Notes under the pieces: generated by a model
Seen by the model: only the letters and a program-made list of their open reading frames with translations
The model's database searches: none
Told to the model about the DNA's origin: nothing
DNA from: Marthasterias glacialis
Taxonomy: Eukaryota; Echinodermata; Asteroidea; Forcipulatida; Asteriidae
NCBI GenBank assembly: GCA_911728455.2
Contig: OU452226.1
Location: 16,943,938 to 17,007,937 of the forward strand
Reading direction: 5' to 3'
Length of the DNA stretch: 64,000 nt
Made by a program: the position numbers and the translations under genes
In this document: positions 12,501 to 26,300 of the stretch, one piece after another
Numbering within the stretch: position 1 is the stretch's first letter
How the letters are laid out: every line of letters begins with the position of its first letter

Positions 12501-15500
12501 GAGAACTCGCACTTTTGGCCAAAAATATTTTATGCGATTTTATGATAGAAAATGATAGAGTAGACATCACTGAAGAGGGTTTGTGTGTGGGGAAGGGGTC
12601 GATTCGCAATATTTGGGCAAATAGCAATATTTGGGTCAATTTTGACGTCATCAAGATGGCCGCAAAAGCTCGCTAGCTCCCGAAATAATGCAAGTTGGGA
12701 CCTCTAGTTTGTTGGACACGTCTCGGAAGAGCCGCCCGCATCCACTGATTCCATGAAAAGCACTTTTGAAAATGGCTCCAAAATTAAAATTTCTCACAGG
12801 GAGCTCCCTGTGAGCACTCGCACTTTTGGCCAAAAATATTTTATGCGATTTTATGATAAAAAATGATAGAGTAGACATCACTGAAGAGGGTTTGTGTATG
12901 GGGAAGGGGTCGATTCGCAATATTTGGGCAAATAACAATATTTGGGTCAATTCTGACGTCATCAAGATGGCCGCAAAAGCTCGCTAGCTCCCGAAATAAT
13001 GCAAGTTGGGACCTCTAGTTTGTTGGACACGTCTCGGAAGAGCCGCCCGCATCCACTGATTCCATGAAAAGCACTTTTCAAAATGGCTCCGAAATTAAAA
13101 TTTCTCACAGGGAGCTCCCTGTGAGCACTCGCACTTTTGGCCAAAAATATTTTATGCGATTTTATGATAGAAAATGATAGAGTAGACATCACTGAAGAGG
13201 GTTTGTGTGTGGGGAAGGGGTCGATTCGCAATATTTGGGCAAATAGCAATATTTGGGTCAATTCTGACGTCATCAAGATGGCCGCAAAAGCTCGCTAGCT
13301 CCCGAAATAATGCAAGTTGGGACCTCTAGTTTGTTGGACACGTCTCGGAAGAGCCGCCCGCATCCACTGATTCCATGAAAAGCACTTTTGAAAATGGCTC
13401 CGAAATTAAAATTTCTCACAGGGAGCTCCCTGTGAGCACTCGCACTTTTGGCCAAAAATATTTTACGCGATTTTATGATAGAAAATGATAGAGTAGACAT
13501 CAATGAAGAGGGTTTGTGTGTGGGGAAGGGGTCGATTGGCAATATTTGGGCAAATAGCAATATTTGGGTCAATTCTGACGTCATCAAGATGGCCGCAAAA
13601 GCTCGCTAGCTCCCGAAATAATGCAAGTTGGGACCTCTAGTTTGTTGGACACGTCTCGGAAGAGCCGCCCGCATCCACTGATTCCATGAAAAGCACTTTT
13701 GAAAATGGTTCCAAAATTAAAATTTCTTACAGGGAGCTCCCTGTGAGCACTCGCACTTTTGGCCAAAAATATTTTATGCGATTTTATGATAGAAAATGAT
13801 AGAGTAGACATCACTGAAGAGGGTTTGTGTGTGGGGAAGGGGTCGATTCGCAATATTTGGGCAAATAGCAATATTTGGGTCAATTTTGACGTCATCAAGA
13901 TGGCCGCAAAAGCTCGCTAGCTCCCGAAATAATGCAAGTTGGGACCTCTAGTTTGTTGGACACGTCTCGGAAGAGCCGCCCGCATCCACTGATTCCATGA
14001 AAAGCACTTTTGAAAATGGCTCCAAAATTAAAATTTCTCACAGGGAGCTCCCTGTGAGCACTCGCACTTTTGGCCAAAAATATTTTATGCGATTTTATGA
14101 TAGAAAATGATAGAGTAGACATCACTGAAGAGGGTTTGTGTATGGGGAAGGGGTCGATTCGCAATATTTGGGCAAATAACAATATTTGGGTCAATTCTGA
14201 CGTCATCAAGATGGCCGCAAAAGCTCGCTAGCTCCCGAAATAATGCAAGTTGGGACCTCTAGTTTGTTGGACACGTCTCGGAAGAGCCGCCCGCATCCAC
14301 TGATTCCATGAAAAGCACTTTTGAAAATGGCTCCGAAATTAAAATTTCTCACAGGGAGCTCCCTGTGAGCACTCGCACTTTTGGCCAAAAATATTTTATG
14401 CGATTTTATGATAGAAAATGATAGAGTAGACATCACTGAAGAGGGTTTGTGTGTGGGGAAGGGGTCGATTCGCAATATTTGGGCAAATAGCAATATTTGG
14501 GTCAATTCTGACGTCATCAAGATGGCCGCAAAAGCTCGCTAGCTCCCGAAATAATGCAAGTTGGGACCTCTAGTTTGTTGGACACGTCTCGGAAGAGCCG
14601 CCCGCATCCACTGATTCCATGAAAAGCACTTTTGAAAATGGCTCCGAAATTAAAATTTCTCACAGGGAGCTCCCTGTGAGCACTCGCACTTTTGGCCAAA
14701 AATATTTTACGCGATTTTATGATAGAAAATGATAGAGTAGACATCAATGAAGAGGGTTTGTGTGTGGGGAAGGGGTCGATTGGCAATATTTGGGCAAATA
14801 GCAATATTTGGGTCAATTCTGACGTCATCAAGATGGCCGCAAAAGCTCGCTAGCTCCCGAAATAATGCAAGTTGGGACCTCTAGTTTGTTGGACACGTCT
14901 CGGAAGAGCCGCCCGCATCCACTGATTCCATGAAAAGCACTTTTGAAAATGGTTCCAAAATTAAAATTTCTTACAGGGAGCTCCCTGTGAGCACTCGCAC
15001 TTTTGGCCAAAAATATTTTATGCGATTTTATGATAGAAAATGATAGAGTAGACATCACTGAAGAGGGTTTGTGTGTGGGGAAGGGGTCGATTCGCAATAT
15101 TTGGGCAAATAGCAATATTTGGGTCAATTTTGACGTCATCAAGATGGCCGCAAAAGCTCGCTAGCTCCCGAAATAATGCAAGTTGGGACCTCTAGTTTGT
15201 TGGACACGTCTCGGAAGAGCCGCCCGCATCCACTGATTCCATGAAAAGCACTTTTGAAAATGGCTCCAAAATTAAAATTTCTCACAGGGAGCTCCCTGTG
15301 AGCACTCGCACTTTTGGCCAAAAATATTTTATGCGATTTTATGATAGAAAAGGATAGAGTAGACATCACTGAAGAGGGTTTGTGTATGGGGAAGGGGTCG
15401 ATTCGCAATATTTGGGCAAATAACAATATTTGGGTCAATTCTGACGTCATCAAGATGGCCGCAAAAGCTCGCTAGCTCCCGAAATAATGCAAGTTGGGAC

Positions 15501-17318
15501 CTCTAGTTTGTTGGACACGTCTCGGAAGAGCCGCCCGCATCCACTGATTCCATGAAAAGCACTTTTGAAAATGGCTCCGAAATTAAAATTTCTCACAGGG
15601 AGCTCCCTGTGAGCACTTGCACTTTTGGCCAAAAATATTTTATGCGATTTTATGATAGAAAATGATAGAGTAGACATCACTGAAGAGGGTTTGTGTGTGG
15701 GGAAGGGGTCGATTCGCAATATTTGGGCAAATAGCAATATTTGGGTCAATTCTGACGTCATCAAGATGGCCGCAAAAGCTCGCTAGCTCCCGAAATAATG
15801 CAAGTTGGGACCTCTAGTTTGTTGGACACGTCTCGGAAGAGCCGCCCGCAACCACTGATTCCATGAAAAGCACTTTTGAAAATGGCTCCAAAATTAAAAT
15901 TTCTCACAGGGAGCTCCCTGTGAGCACTCGCACTTTTGGCCAAAAATATTTTACGCGATTTTATGATAGAAAATGATAGAGTAGACATCAATGAAGAGGG
16001 TTTGTGTGTGGGGAAGGGGTCGATTGGCAATATTTGGGCAAATAGCAATATTTGGGTCAATTCTGACGTCATCAAGATGGCCGCAAAAGCTTGCTAGCTC
16101 CCGAAATAATGCAAGTTGGGACCTCTAGTTTGTTGGACACGTCTCGGAAGAGCCGCCCGCATCCACTGATTCCATGAAAAGCACTTTTGAAAATGGTTCC
16201 AAAATTAAAATTTCTTACAGGGAGCTCCCTGTGAGCACTCGCACTTTTGGCCAAAAATATTTTATGCGATTTTATGATAGAAAATGATAGAGTAGACTTC
16301 ACTGAAGAGGGTTTGTGTGTGGGGAAGGGGTCGATTCGCAATATTTGGGCAAATAGCAATATTTGGGTCAATTTTGACGTCATCAAGATGGCCGCAAAAG
16401 CTCGCTAGCTCCCGAAATAATGCAAGTTGGGACCTCTAGTTTGTTGGACACGTCTCGGAAGAGCCGCCCGCATCCACTGATTCCATGAAAAGCACTTTTG
16501 AAAATGGCTCCAAAATTAAAATTTCTCACAGGGAGCTCCCTGTGAGCACTCGCACTTTTGGCCAAAAATATTTTATGCGATTTTATGATAGAAAATGATA
16601 GAGTAGACATCACTGAAGAGGGATTGTGTATGGGGAAGGGGTCGATTCGCAATATTTGGGCAAATAACAATATTTGGGTCAATTCTGACGTCATCAAGAT
16701 GGCCGCAAAAGCTCGCTAGCTCCCGAAATAATGCAAGTTGGGACCTCTAGTTTGTTGGACACGTCTCGGAAGAGCCGCCCGCATCCACTGATTCCATGAA
16801 AAGCACTTTTGAAAATGGCTCCGAAATTAAAATTTCTCACAGGGAGCTCCCTGTGAGCACTCGCACTTTTGGCCAAAAATATTTTATGCGATTTTATGAT
16901 AGAAAATGATAGAGTAGACATCACTGAAGAGGGTTTGTGTGTGGGGAAGGGGTCGATTCGCAATATTTGGGCAAATAGCAATATTTGGGTCAATTCTGAC
17001 GTCATCAAGATGGCCGCAAAAGCTCGCTAGCTCCCGAAATAATGCAAGTTGGGACCTCTAGTTTGTTGGACACGTCTCGGAAGAGCCGCCCGCATCCACT
17101 GATTCCATGAAAAGCACTTTTGAAAATGGCTCCAAAATTAAAATTTCTCACAGGGAGCTCCCTGTGAGCACTCGCACTTTTGGCCAAAAATATTTTACGC
17201 GATTTTATGATAGAAAATGATAGAGTAGACATCAATGAAGAGGGTTTGTGTGTGGGGAAGGGGTCGATTGGCAATATTTGGGCAAATAGCAATATTTGGG
17301 TCAATTCTGACGTCATCA
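6508..17318. repeat. sat311 zone 1: four-monomer higher-order repeat (1244 bp)
   Basis: Four monomer types follow each other in fixed order D-A-B-C, about eight full times plus a final D-A-B. Diagnostic variants: A has GGCTCCGAAATT; B has TTTTACGCG, ATCAATGAAG and GATTGGCAAT; C has GGTTCCAAAATT and CAATTTTGACG; D has TGTGTATGGGG and AAATAACAAT, and in copies up to about 12.9 kb GATAAAAAATG. Type C recurs with its minus-strand frame ending at 7364, 8608, 9852, 11096, 12340, 13584, 14828 and 16072, exactly 1244 bp apart. From 13.9 kb the D monomer carries GATAGAAAATG instead, marking an older and a newer sub-block. Confidence 0.95.
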
Positions 17319-20300
17319 AGATGGCCGCAAAAGCTCTCTAGCTCCCGAGATAATGCAAGTTGGGACCTCTAGTTTGTTGGACACGTCTCGGAAGAGCCGC
17401 CCGCATCCACTGATTCCATGAAAAGCACTTTTGAAAATGGCTCCAAAATTAAAATTTCTCACAGGGAGCTCCCTGTGAGCACTCGCACTTTTGGCCAAAA
17501 ATATTTTATGCGATTTTATGATAGAAAATGATAGAGTAGACATCACTGAAGAGGGTTTGTGTGTGGAGAAGGGGTCGATTCGCAATATTTGGGCAAATAG
17601 CAATATTTGGGTCAATTCTGACGTCATCAAGATGGCCGCAAAAGCTCGCTAGCTCCCGAAATAATGCAAGTTGGGACCTCTAGTTTGTTGGACACGTCTC
17701 GGAAGAGCCGCCCGCATCCACTGATTCCATGAAAAGCACTTTTGAAAATGGCTCCGAAATTAAAATTTCTCACAGGGAGCTCCCTGTGAGCACTCGCACT
17801 TTTGGCCAAAAATATTTTATGCGATTTTATGATAAAAAATGATAGAGTAGACCTCACTGAAGAGGGCTTGTGTGTGGGGAAGGGGTCGATTGGCAATATT
17901 TGGGCAAATAGCAATATTTGGGTCAATTCTGACGTCATCAAGATGGCCGCAAAAGCTCGCTAGCTCCCGAAATAATGCAAGTTGGGACCTCTAGTTTGTT
18001 GGACACGTCTCGGAAGAGCCGCCCGCATCCACTGATTCCATGAAAAGCACTTTTGAAAATGGCTCCAAAATTAAAATTTCTTACAGGGAGCTCCCTGTGA
18101 GCACTCGCACTTTTGGCCAAAAATATTTTATGCGATTTTATGATAGAAAATGATAGAGTAGACCTCACTCAAGAGGGTTTGTGTGTGGGGAAGGGGTCGA
18201 TTCGCAATATTTGGGCAAATAGCAATATTTGGGTCAATTCTGACGTCATCAAGATGGCCGCAAAAGCTCGCTAGCTCCCGAAATAATGCAAGTTGGGACC
18301 TCTAGTTTGTTGGACACGTCTCGGAAGAGCCGCCCGCATCCACTGATTCCATGAAAAGCACTTTTGAAAATGGCTCCAAAATTAAAATTTCTCACAGGGA
18401 GCTCCCTGTGAGCACTCGCACTTTTGGCCAAAAATATTTTATGCGATTTTATGATAGAAAATGATAGAGTAGACATCACTGAAGAGGGTTTGTGTGTGGG
18501 GAAGGGGTCGATTCGCAATATTTGGGCAAATAGCAATATTTGGGTCAATTCTGACGTCATCAAGATGGCCGCAAAAGCTCGCTAGCTCCCGAAATAATGC
18601 AAGTTGGGACCTCTAGTTTGTTGGACACGTCTCGGAAGAGCCGCCCGCATCCACTGATTCCATGAAAAGCACTTTTGAAAATGTCTCTAAAATTAAAATT
18701 CCTTACAGGGAGCTCCCTGTGAGCACTCGCACTTTTGGCCAAAAATATTTTATGCGATTTTATGATAGAAAATGATAGAGTAGACATCACTGAAGAGGGT
18801 TTGTGTGTGGGGAAGGGGTCGATTCGCAATATTTGGGCAAATAGCAATATTTGGGTCAATTCTGACGTCATCAAGATGGCCGCAAAAGCTCGCTAGCTCC
18901 CGAAATAATGCAAGTTGGGACCTCTAGTTTGTTGGACACGTCTCGGAAGAGCCGCCCGCATCCACTGATTCCATGAAAAGCACTTTTGAAAATGGCTCCA
19001 AAATTAAAATTTCTCACAGGGAGCTCCCTGTGAGCACTCGCACTTTTGGCCAAAAATATTTTATGCGATTTTATGATAGAAAATGATAGAGTAGACATCA
19101 CTGAAGAGGGTTTGTGTGTGGGGAAGGGGTCGATTCGCAATATTTGGGCAAATAGCAATATTTGGGTCAATTCTGACGTCATCAAGATGGCCGCAAAAGC
19201 TCGCTAGCTCCCGAAATAATGCAAGTTGGGACCTCTAGTTTGTTGGACACGTCTCGGAAGAGCCGCCCGCATCCACTGATTCCATGAAAAGCACTTTTGA
19301 AAATGGCTCCAAAATTAAAATTTCTCACAGGGAGCTCCCTGTGAGCACTCGCACTTTTGGCCAAAAATATTTTACGCGATTTTATGATAGAAAATGATAG
19401 AGTAGACATCACTGAAGAGGGTTTGTGTGTGGGGAAGGGGTCGATTGGCAATATTTGGGCAAATAGCAATATTTGGGTCAATTCTGACGTCATCAAGATG
19501 GCCGCAAAAGCTCGCTAGCTCCCGAAATAATGCAAGTTGGGACCTCTAGTTTGTTGGACACGTCTCGGACGAGCCGCCCGCATCCACTGATTCCATGAAA
19601 AGCACTTTTGAAAATGGCTCCAAAATTAAAATTTCTTACAGGGAGCTCCCTGTGAGCACTCGCACTTTTGGCCAAAAATATTTTATGCGATTTTATGATA
19701 GAAAATGATAGAGTAGACATCACTGAAGAGGGTTTGTGTGTGGGGAAGGGGTCGATTCGCAATATTTTGGCAAATAACAATATTTGGGTCAATTCTGACG
19801 TCATCAAGATGGCCGCAAAAGCTCGCTAGCTCCCGAAATAATGCAAGTTGGGACCTCTAGTTTGTTGGACACGTCTCGGAAGAGCCGCCCTCATCCACTG
19901 ATTCCATGAAAAGCACTTTTGAAAATGGCTCCAAAATTAAAATTTCTCACAGGGAGCTCCCTGTGAGCACTCGCACTTTTGGCCAAAAGTATTTTATGCG
20001 ATTTTATGATAGAAAATGATAGAGTAGACCTCACTCAAGAGGGTTTGTGTGTGGGGAAGGGGTCGATTCGCAATATTTGGGCAAATAGCAATATTTGGGT
20101 CAATTCTGACGTCATCAAGATGGCCGCAAAAGCTCGCTAGCTCCCGAAATAATGCAAGTTGGGACCTCTAGTTTGTTGGACACGTCTCGGAAGAGCCGCC
20201 CGCAACCACTGATTCCATGAAAAGCACTTTTGAAAATGGCTCCAAAATTAAAATTTCTCACAGGGAGCTCCCTGTGAGCACTCGCACTTTTGGCCAAAAA

Positions 20301-23300
20301 TATTTTACGCGATTTTATGATAGAAAATGATAGAGTAGACATCAATGAAGAGGGTTTGTGTGTGGGGAAGGGGTCGATTGGCAATATTTGGGCAAATAGC
20401 AATATTTGGGTCAATTCTGACGTCATCAAGATGGCCGCAAAAGCTCGCTAGCTCCCGAAATAATGCAAGTTGGGACCTCTAGTTTGTTGGACACGTCTCG
20501 GAAGAGCCGCCCGCATCCACTGATTCCATGAAAAGCACTTTTGAAAATGGCTCCAAAATTAAAATTTCTCACAGGGAGCTCCCTGTGAGCACTCGCACTT
20601 TTGGCCAAAAATATTTTATGCGATTTTATGATAGAAAATGATAGAGTAGACATCACTGAAGAGGGTTTGTGTATGGGGAAGGGGTCGATTCGCAATATTT
20701 GGGCAAATAACAATATTTGGGTCAATTCTGACGTCATCAAGATGGCCGCAAAAGCTCGCTAGCTCCCGAAATAATGCAAGTTGGGACCTCTAGTTTGTTG
20801 GACACGTCTCGGAAGAGCCGCCCGCATCCACTGATTCCATGAAAAGCACTTTTGAAAATGGCTCCGAAATTAAAATTTCTCACAGGGAGCTCCCTGTGAG
20901 CACTCGCACTTTTGGCCAAAAATATTTTATGCGATTTTATGATAGAAAATGATAGAGTAGACATCACTGAAGAGGGTTTGTGTGTGGGGAAGGGGTCGAT
21001 TCGCAATATTTGGGCAAATAGCAATATTTGGGTCAATTCTGACGTCATCAAGATGGCCGCAAAAGCTCGCTAGCTCCCGAAATAATGCAAGTTGGGACCT
21101 CTAGTTTGTTGGACACGTCTCGGAAGAGCCGCCCGCATCCACTGATTCCATGAAAAGCACTTTTGAAAATGGCTCCAAAATTAAAATTTCTCACAGGGAG
21201 CTCCCTGTGAGCACTCGCACTTTTGGCCAAAAATATTTTACGCGATTTTATGATAGAAAATGATAGAGTAGACATCAATGAAGAGGGTTTGTGTGTGGGG
21301 AAGGGGTCGATTGGCAATATTTGGGCAAATAGCAATATTTGGGTCAATTCTGACGTCATCAAGATGGCCGCAAAAGCTCGCTAGCTCCCGAAATAATGCA
21401 AGTTGGGACCTCTAGTTTGTTGGACACGTCTCGGAAGAGCCGCCCGCATCCACTGATTCCATGAAAAGCACTTTTGAAAATGGTTCCAAAATTAAAATTT
21501 CTTACAGGGAGCTCCCTGTGAGCACTTGCACTTTTGGCCAAAAATATTTTATGCGATTTTATGATAGAAAATGATAGAGTAGACATCACTGAAGAGGGTT
21601 TGTGTGTGGGGAAGGGGTCGATTCGCAATATTTGGGCAAATAGCAATATTTGGGTCAATTTTGACGTCATCAAGATGGCCGCAAAAGCTCGCTAGCTCCC
21701 GAAATAATGCAAGTTGGGACCTCTAGTTTGTTGGACACGTCTCGGAAGAGCCGCCCGCATCCACTGATTCCATGAAAAGCACTTTTGAAAATGGCTCCAA
21801 AATTAAAATTTCTCACAGGGAGCTCCCTGTGAGCACTCGCACTTTTGGCCAAAAATATTTTATGCGATTTTATGATAGAAAATGATAGAGTAGACATCAC
21901 TGAAGAGGGTTTGTGTATGGGGAAGGGGTCGATTCGCAATATTTGGGCAAATAACAATATTTGGGTCAATTCTGACGTCATCAAGATGGCCGCAAAAGCT
22001 CGCTAGCTCCCGAAATAATGCAAGTTGGGACCTCTAGTTTGTTGGACACGTCTCGGAAGAGCCGCCCGCATCCACTGATTCCATGAAAAGCACTTTTGAA
22101 AATGGCTCCGAAATTAAAATTTCTCACAGGGAGCTCCCTGTGAGCACTCGCACTTTTGGCCAAAAATATTTTATGCGATTTTATGATAAAAAATGATAGA
22201 GTAGACCTCACTGAAGAGGGTTTGTGTGTGGGGAAGGGGTCGATTGGCAATATTTGGGCAAATAGCAATATTTGGGTCAATTCTGACGTCATCAAGATGG
22301 CCGCAAAAGCTCGCTAGCTCCCGAAATAATGCAAGTTGGGACCTCTAGTTTGTTGGACACGTCTCGGAAGAGCCGCCCGCATCCACTGATTCCATGAAAA
22401 GCACTTTTGAAAATGGCTCCAAAATTAAAATTTCTTACAGGGAGCTCCCTGTGAGCACTCGCACTTTTGGCCAAAAATATTTTATGCGATTTTATGATAG
22501 AAAATGATAGAGTAGACCTCACTGAAGAGGGTTTGTGTGTGGGGAAGGGGTCGATTCGCAATATTTGGGCAAATAGCAATATTTGGGTCAATTCTGACGT
22601 CATCAAGATGGCCGCAAAAGCTCGCTAGCTCCCGAAATAATGCAAGTTGGGACCTCTAGTTTGTTGGACACGTCTCGGAAGAGCCGCCCGCATCCACTGA
22701 TTCCATGAAAAGCACTTTTGAAAATGGCTCCAAAATTAAAATTTCTCACAGGGAGCTCCCTGTGAGCACTCGCACTTTTGGCCAAAAATATTTTATGCGA
22801 TTTTATGATAGAAAATGATAGAGTAGACATCACTGAAGAGGGTTTGTGTGTGGGGAAGGGGTCGATTCGCAATATTTGGGCAAATAGCAATATTTGGGTC
22901 AATTCTGACGTCATCAAGATGGCCGCAAAAGCTCGCTAGCTCCCGAAATAATGCAAGTTGGGACCTCTAGTTTGTTGGACACGTCTCGGAAGAGCCGCCC
23001 GCATCCACTGATTCCATGAAAAGCACTTTTGAAAATGTCTCTAAAATTAAAATTCCTTACAGGGAGCTCCCTGTGAGCACTCGCACTTTTGGCCAAAAAT
23101 ATTTTATGCGATTTTATGATAGAAAATGATAGAGTAGACATCACTGAAGAGGGTTTGTGTGTGGGGAAGGGGTCGATTCGCAATATTTGGGCAAATAGCA
23201 ATATTTGGGTCAATTCTGACGTCATCAAGATGGCCGCAAAAGCTCGCTAGCTCCCGAAATAATGCAAGTTGGGACCTCTAGTTTGTTGGACACGTCTCGG

Positions 23301-26300
23301 AAGAGCCGCCCGCATCCACTGATTCCATGAAAAGCACTTTTGAAAATGGCTCCAAAATTAAAATTTCTCACAGGGAGCTCCCTGTGAGCACTCGCACTTT
23401 TGGCCAAAAATATTTTATGCGATTTTATGATAGAAAATGATAGAGTAGACATCACTGAAGAGGGTTTGTGTGTGGGGAAGGGGTCGATTCGCAATATTTG
23501 GGCAAATAGCAATATTTGGGTCAATTCTGACGTCATCAAGATGGCCGCAAAAGCTCGCTAGCTCCCGAAATAATGCAAGTTGGGACCTCTAGTTTGTTGG
23601 ACACGTCTCGGAAGAGCCGCCCGCATCCACTGATTCCATGAAAAGCACTTTTGAAAATGGCTCCAAAATTAAAATTTCTCACAGGGAGCTCCCTGTGAGC
23701 ACTCGCACTTTTGGCCAAAAATATTTTACGCGATTTTATGATAGAAAATGATAGAGTAGACATCACTGAAGAGGGTTTGTGTGTGGGGAAGGGGTCGATT
23801 CGCAATATTTGGGCAAATAGCAATATTTGGGTCAATTCTGACGTCATCAAGATGGCCGCAAAAGCTCGCTAGCTCCCGAAATAATGCAAGTTGGGACCTC
23901 TAGTTTGTTGGACACGTCTCGGAAGAGCCGCCCGCATCCACTGATTCCATGAAAAGCACTTTTGAAAATGGCTCCAAAATTAAAATTTCTTACAGGGAGC
24001 TCCCTGTGAGCACTCGCACTTTTGGCCAAAAATATTTTATGCGATTTTATGATAGAAAATGATAGAGTAGACATCACTGAAGAGGATTTGTGTGTGGGGA
24101 AGGGGTCGATTCGCAATATTTTGGCAAATAACAATATTTGGGTCAATTCTGACGTCATCAAGATGGCCGCAAAAGCTCGCTAGCTCCCGAAATAATGCAA
24201 GTTGGGACCTCTAGTTTGTTGGACACGTCTCGGAAGAGCCGCCCTCATCCACTGATTCCATGAAAAGCACTTTTGAAAATGGCTCCAAAATTAAAATTTC
24301 TCACAGGGAGCTCCCTGTGAGCACTCGCACTTTTGGCCAAAAGTATTTTATGCGATTTTATGATAGAAAATGATAGAGTAGACCTCACTCAAGAGGGTTT
24401 GTGTGTGGGGAAGGGGTCGATTCGCAATATTTGGGCAAATAGCAATATTTGGGTCAATTCTGACGTCATCAAGATGGCCGCAAAAGCTCGCTAGCTCCCG
24501 AAATAATGCAAGTTGGGACCTCTAGTTTGTTGGACACGTCTCGGAAGAGCCGCCCGCATCCACTGATTCCATGAAAAGCACTTTTGAAAATGGCTCCAAA
24601 ATTAAAATTTCTCACAGGGAGCTCCCTGTGAGCACTCGCACTTTTGGCCAAAAATATTTTATGCGATTTTATGATAGAAAATGATAGAGTAGACCTCACT
24701 CAAGAGGGTTTGTGTGTGGGGAAGGGGTCGATTCGCAATATTTGGGCAAATAGCAATATTTGGGTCAATTCTGACGTCATCAAGATGGCCGCAAAAGCTC
24801 GCTAGCTCCCGAAATAATGCGAGTTGGGACCTCTAGTTTGTTGGACACGTCTCGGAAGAGCCGCCCGCATCCACTGATTCCATGAAAAGCACTTTTGAAA
24901 ATGGCTCCAAAATTAAAATTTCTTACAGGGAGCTCCCTGTGAGCACTCGCACTTTTGGCCAAAAATATTTTATGCGATTTTATGATAGAAAATGATAGAG
25001 TAGACATCACTGAAGAGGGTTTGTGTGTGGGGAAGGGGTCGATTCGCAATATTTTGGCAAATAACAATATTTGGGTCAATTCTGACGTCATCAAGATGGC
25101 CGCAAAAGCTCGCTAGCTCCCGAAATAATGCAAGTTGGGACCTCTAGTTTGTTGGACACGTCTCGGAAGAGCCGCCCGCATCCACTGATTCCATGAAAAG
25201 CACTTTTGAAAATGGTTCCAAAATTAAAATTTCTTACAGGGAGCTCCCTGTGAGCACTTGCACTTTTGGCCAAAAATATTTTATGCGATTTTATGATAGA
25301 AAATGATAGAGTAGACATCACTGAAGAGGGTTTGTGTGTGGGGAAGGGGTCGATTCGCAATATTTGGGCAAATAGCAATATTTGGGTCAATTTTGACGTC
25401 ATCAAGATGGCCGCAAAAGCTCGCTAGCTCCCGAAATAATGCAAGTTGGGACCTCTAGTTTGTTGGACACGTCTCGGAAGAGCCGCCCGCATCCACTGAT
25501 TCCATGAAAAGCACTTTTGAAAATGGCTCCAAAATTAAAATTTCTCACAGGGAGCTCCCTGTGAGCACTCGCACTTTTGGCCAAAAATATTTTATGCGAT
25601 TTTATGATAGAAAATGATAGAGTAGACATCACTGAAGAGGGTTTGTGTATGGGGAAGGGGTCGATTCGCAATATTTGGGCAAATAACAATATTTGGGTCA
25701 ATTCTGACGTCATCAAGATGGCCGCAAAAGCTCGCTAGCTCCCGAAATAATGCAAGTTGGGACCTCTAGTTTGTTGGACACGTCTCGGAAGAGCCGCCCG
25801 CATCCACTGATTCCATGAAAAGCACTTTTGAAAATGGCTCCGAAATTAAAATTTCTCACAGGGAGCTCCCTGTGAGCACTCGCACTTTTGGCCAAAAATA
25901 TTTTATGCGATTTTATGATAAAAAATGATAGAGTAGACCTCACTGAAGAGGGTTTGTGTGTGGGGAAGGGGTCGATTGGCAATATTTGGGCAAATAGCAA
26001 TATTTGGGTCAATTCTGACGTCATCAAGATGGCCGCAAAAGCTCGCTAGCTCCCGAAATAATGCAAGTTGGGACCTCTAGTTTGTTGGACACGTCTCGGA
26101 AGAGCCGCCCGCATCCACTGATTCCATGAAAAGCACTTTTGAAAATGGCTCCAAAATTAAAATTTCTTACAGGGAGCTCCCTGTGAGCACTCGCACTTTT
26201 GGCCAAAAATATTTTATGCGATTTTATGATAGAAAATGATAGAGTAGACCTCACTGAAGAGGGTTTGTGTGTGGGGAAGGGGTCGATTCGCAATATTTGG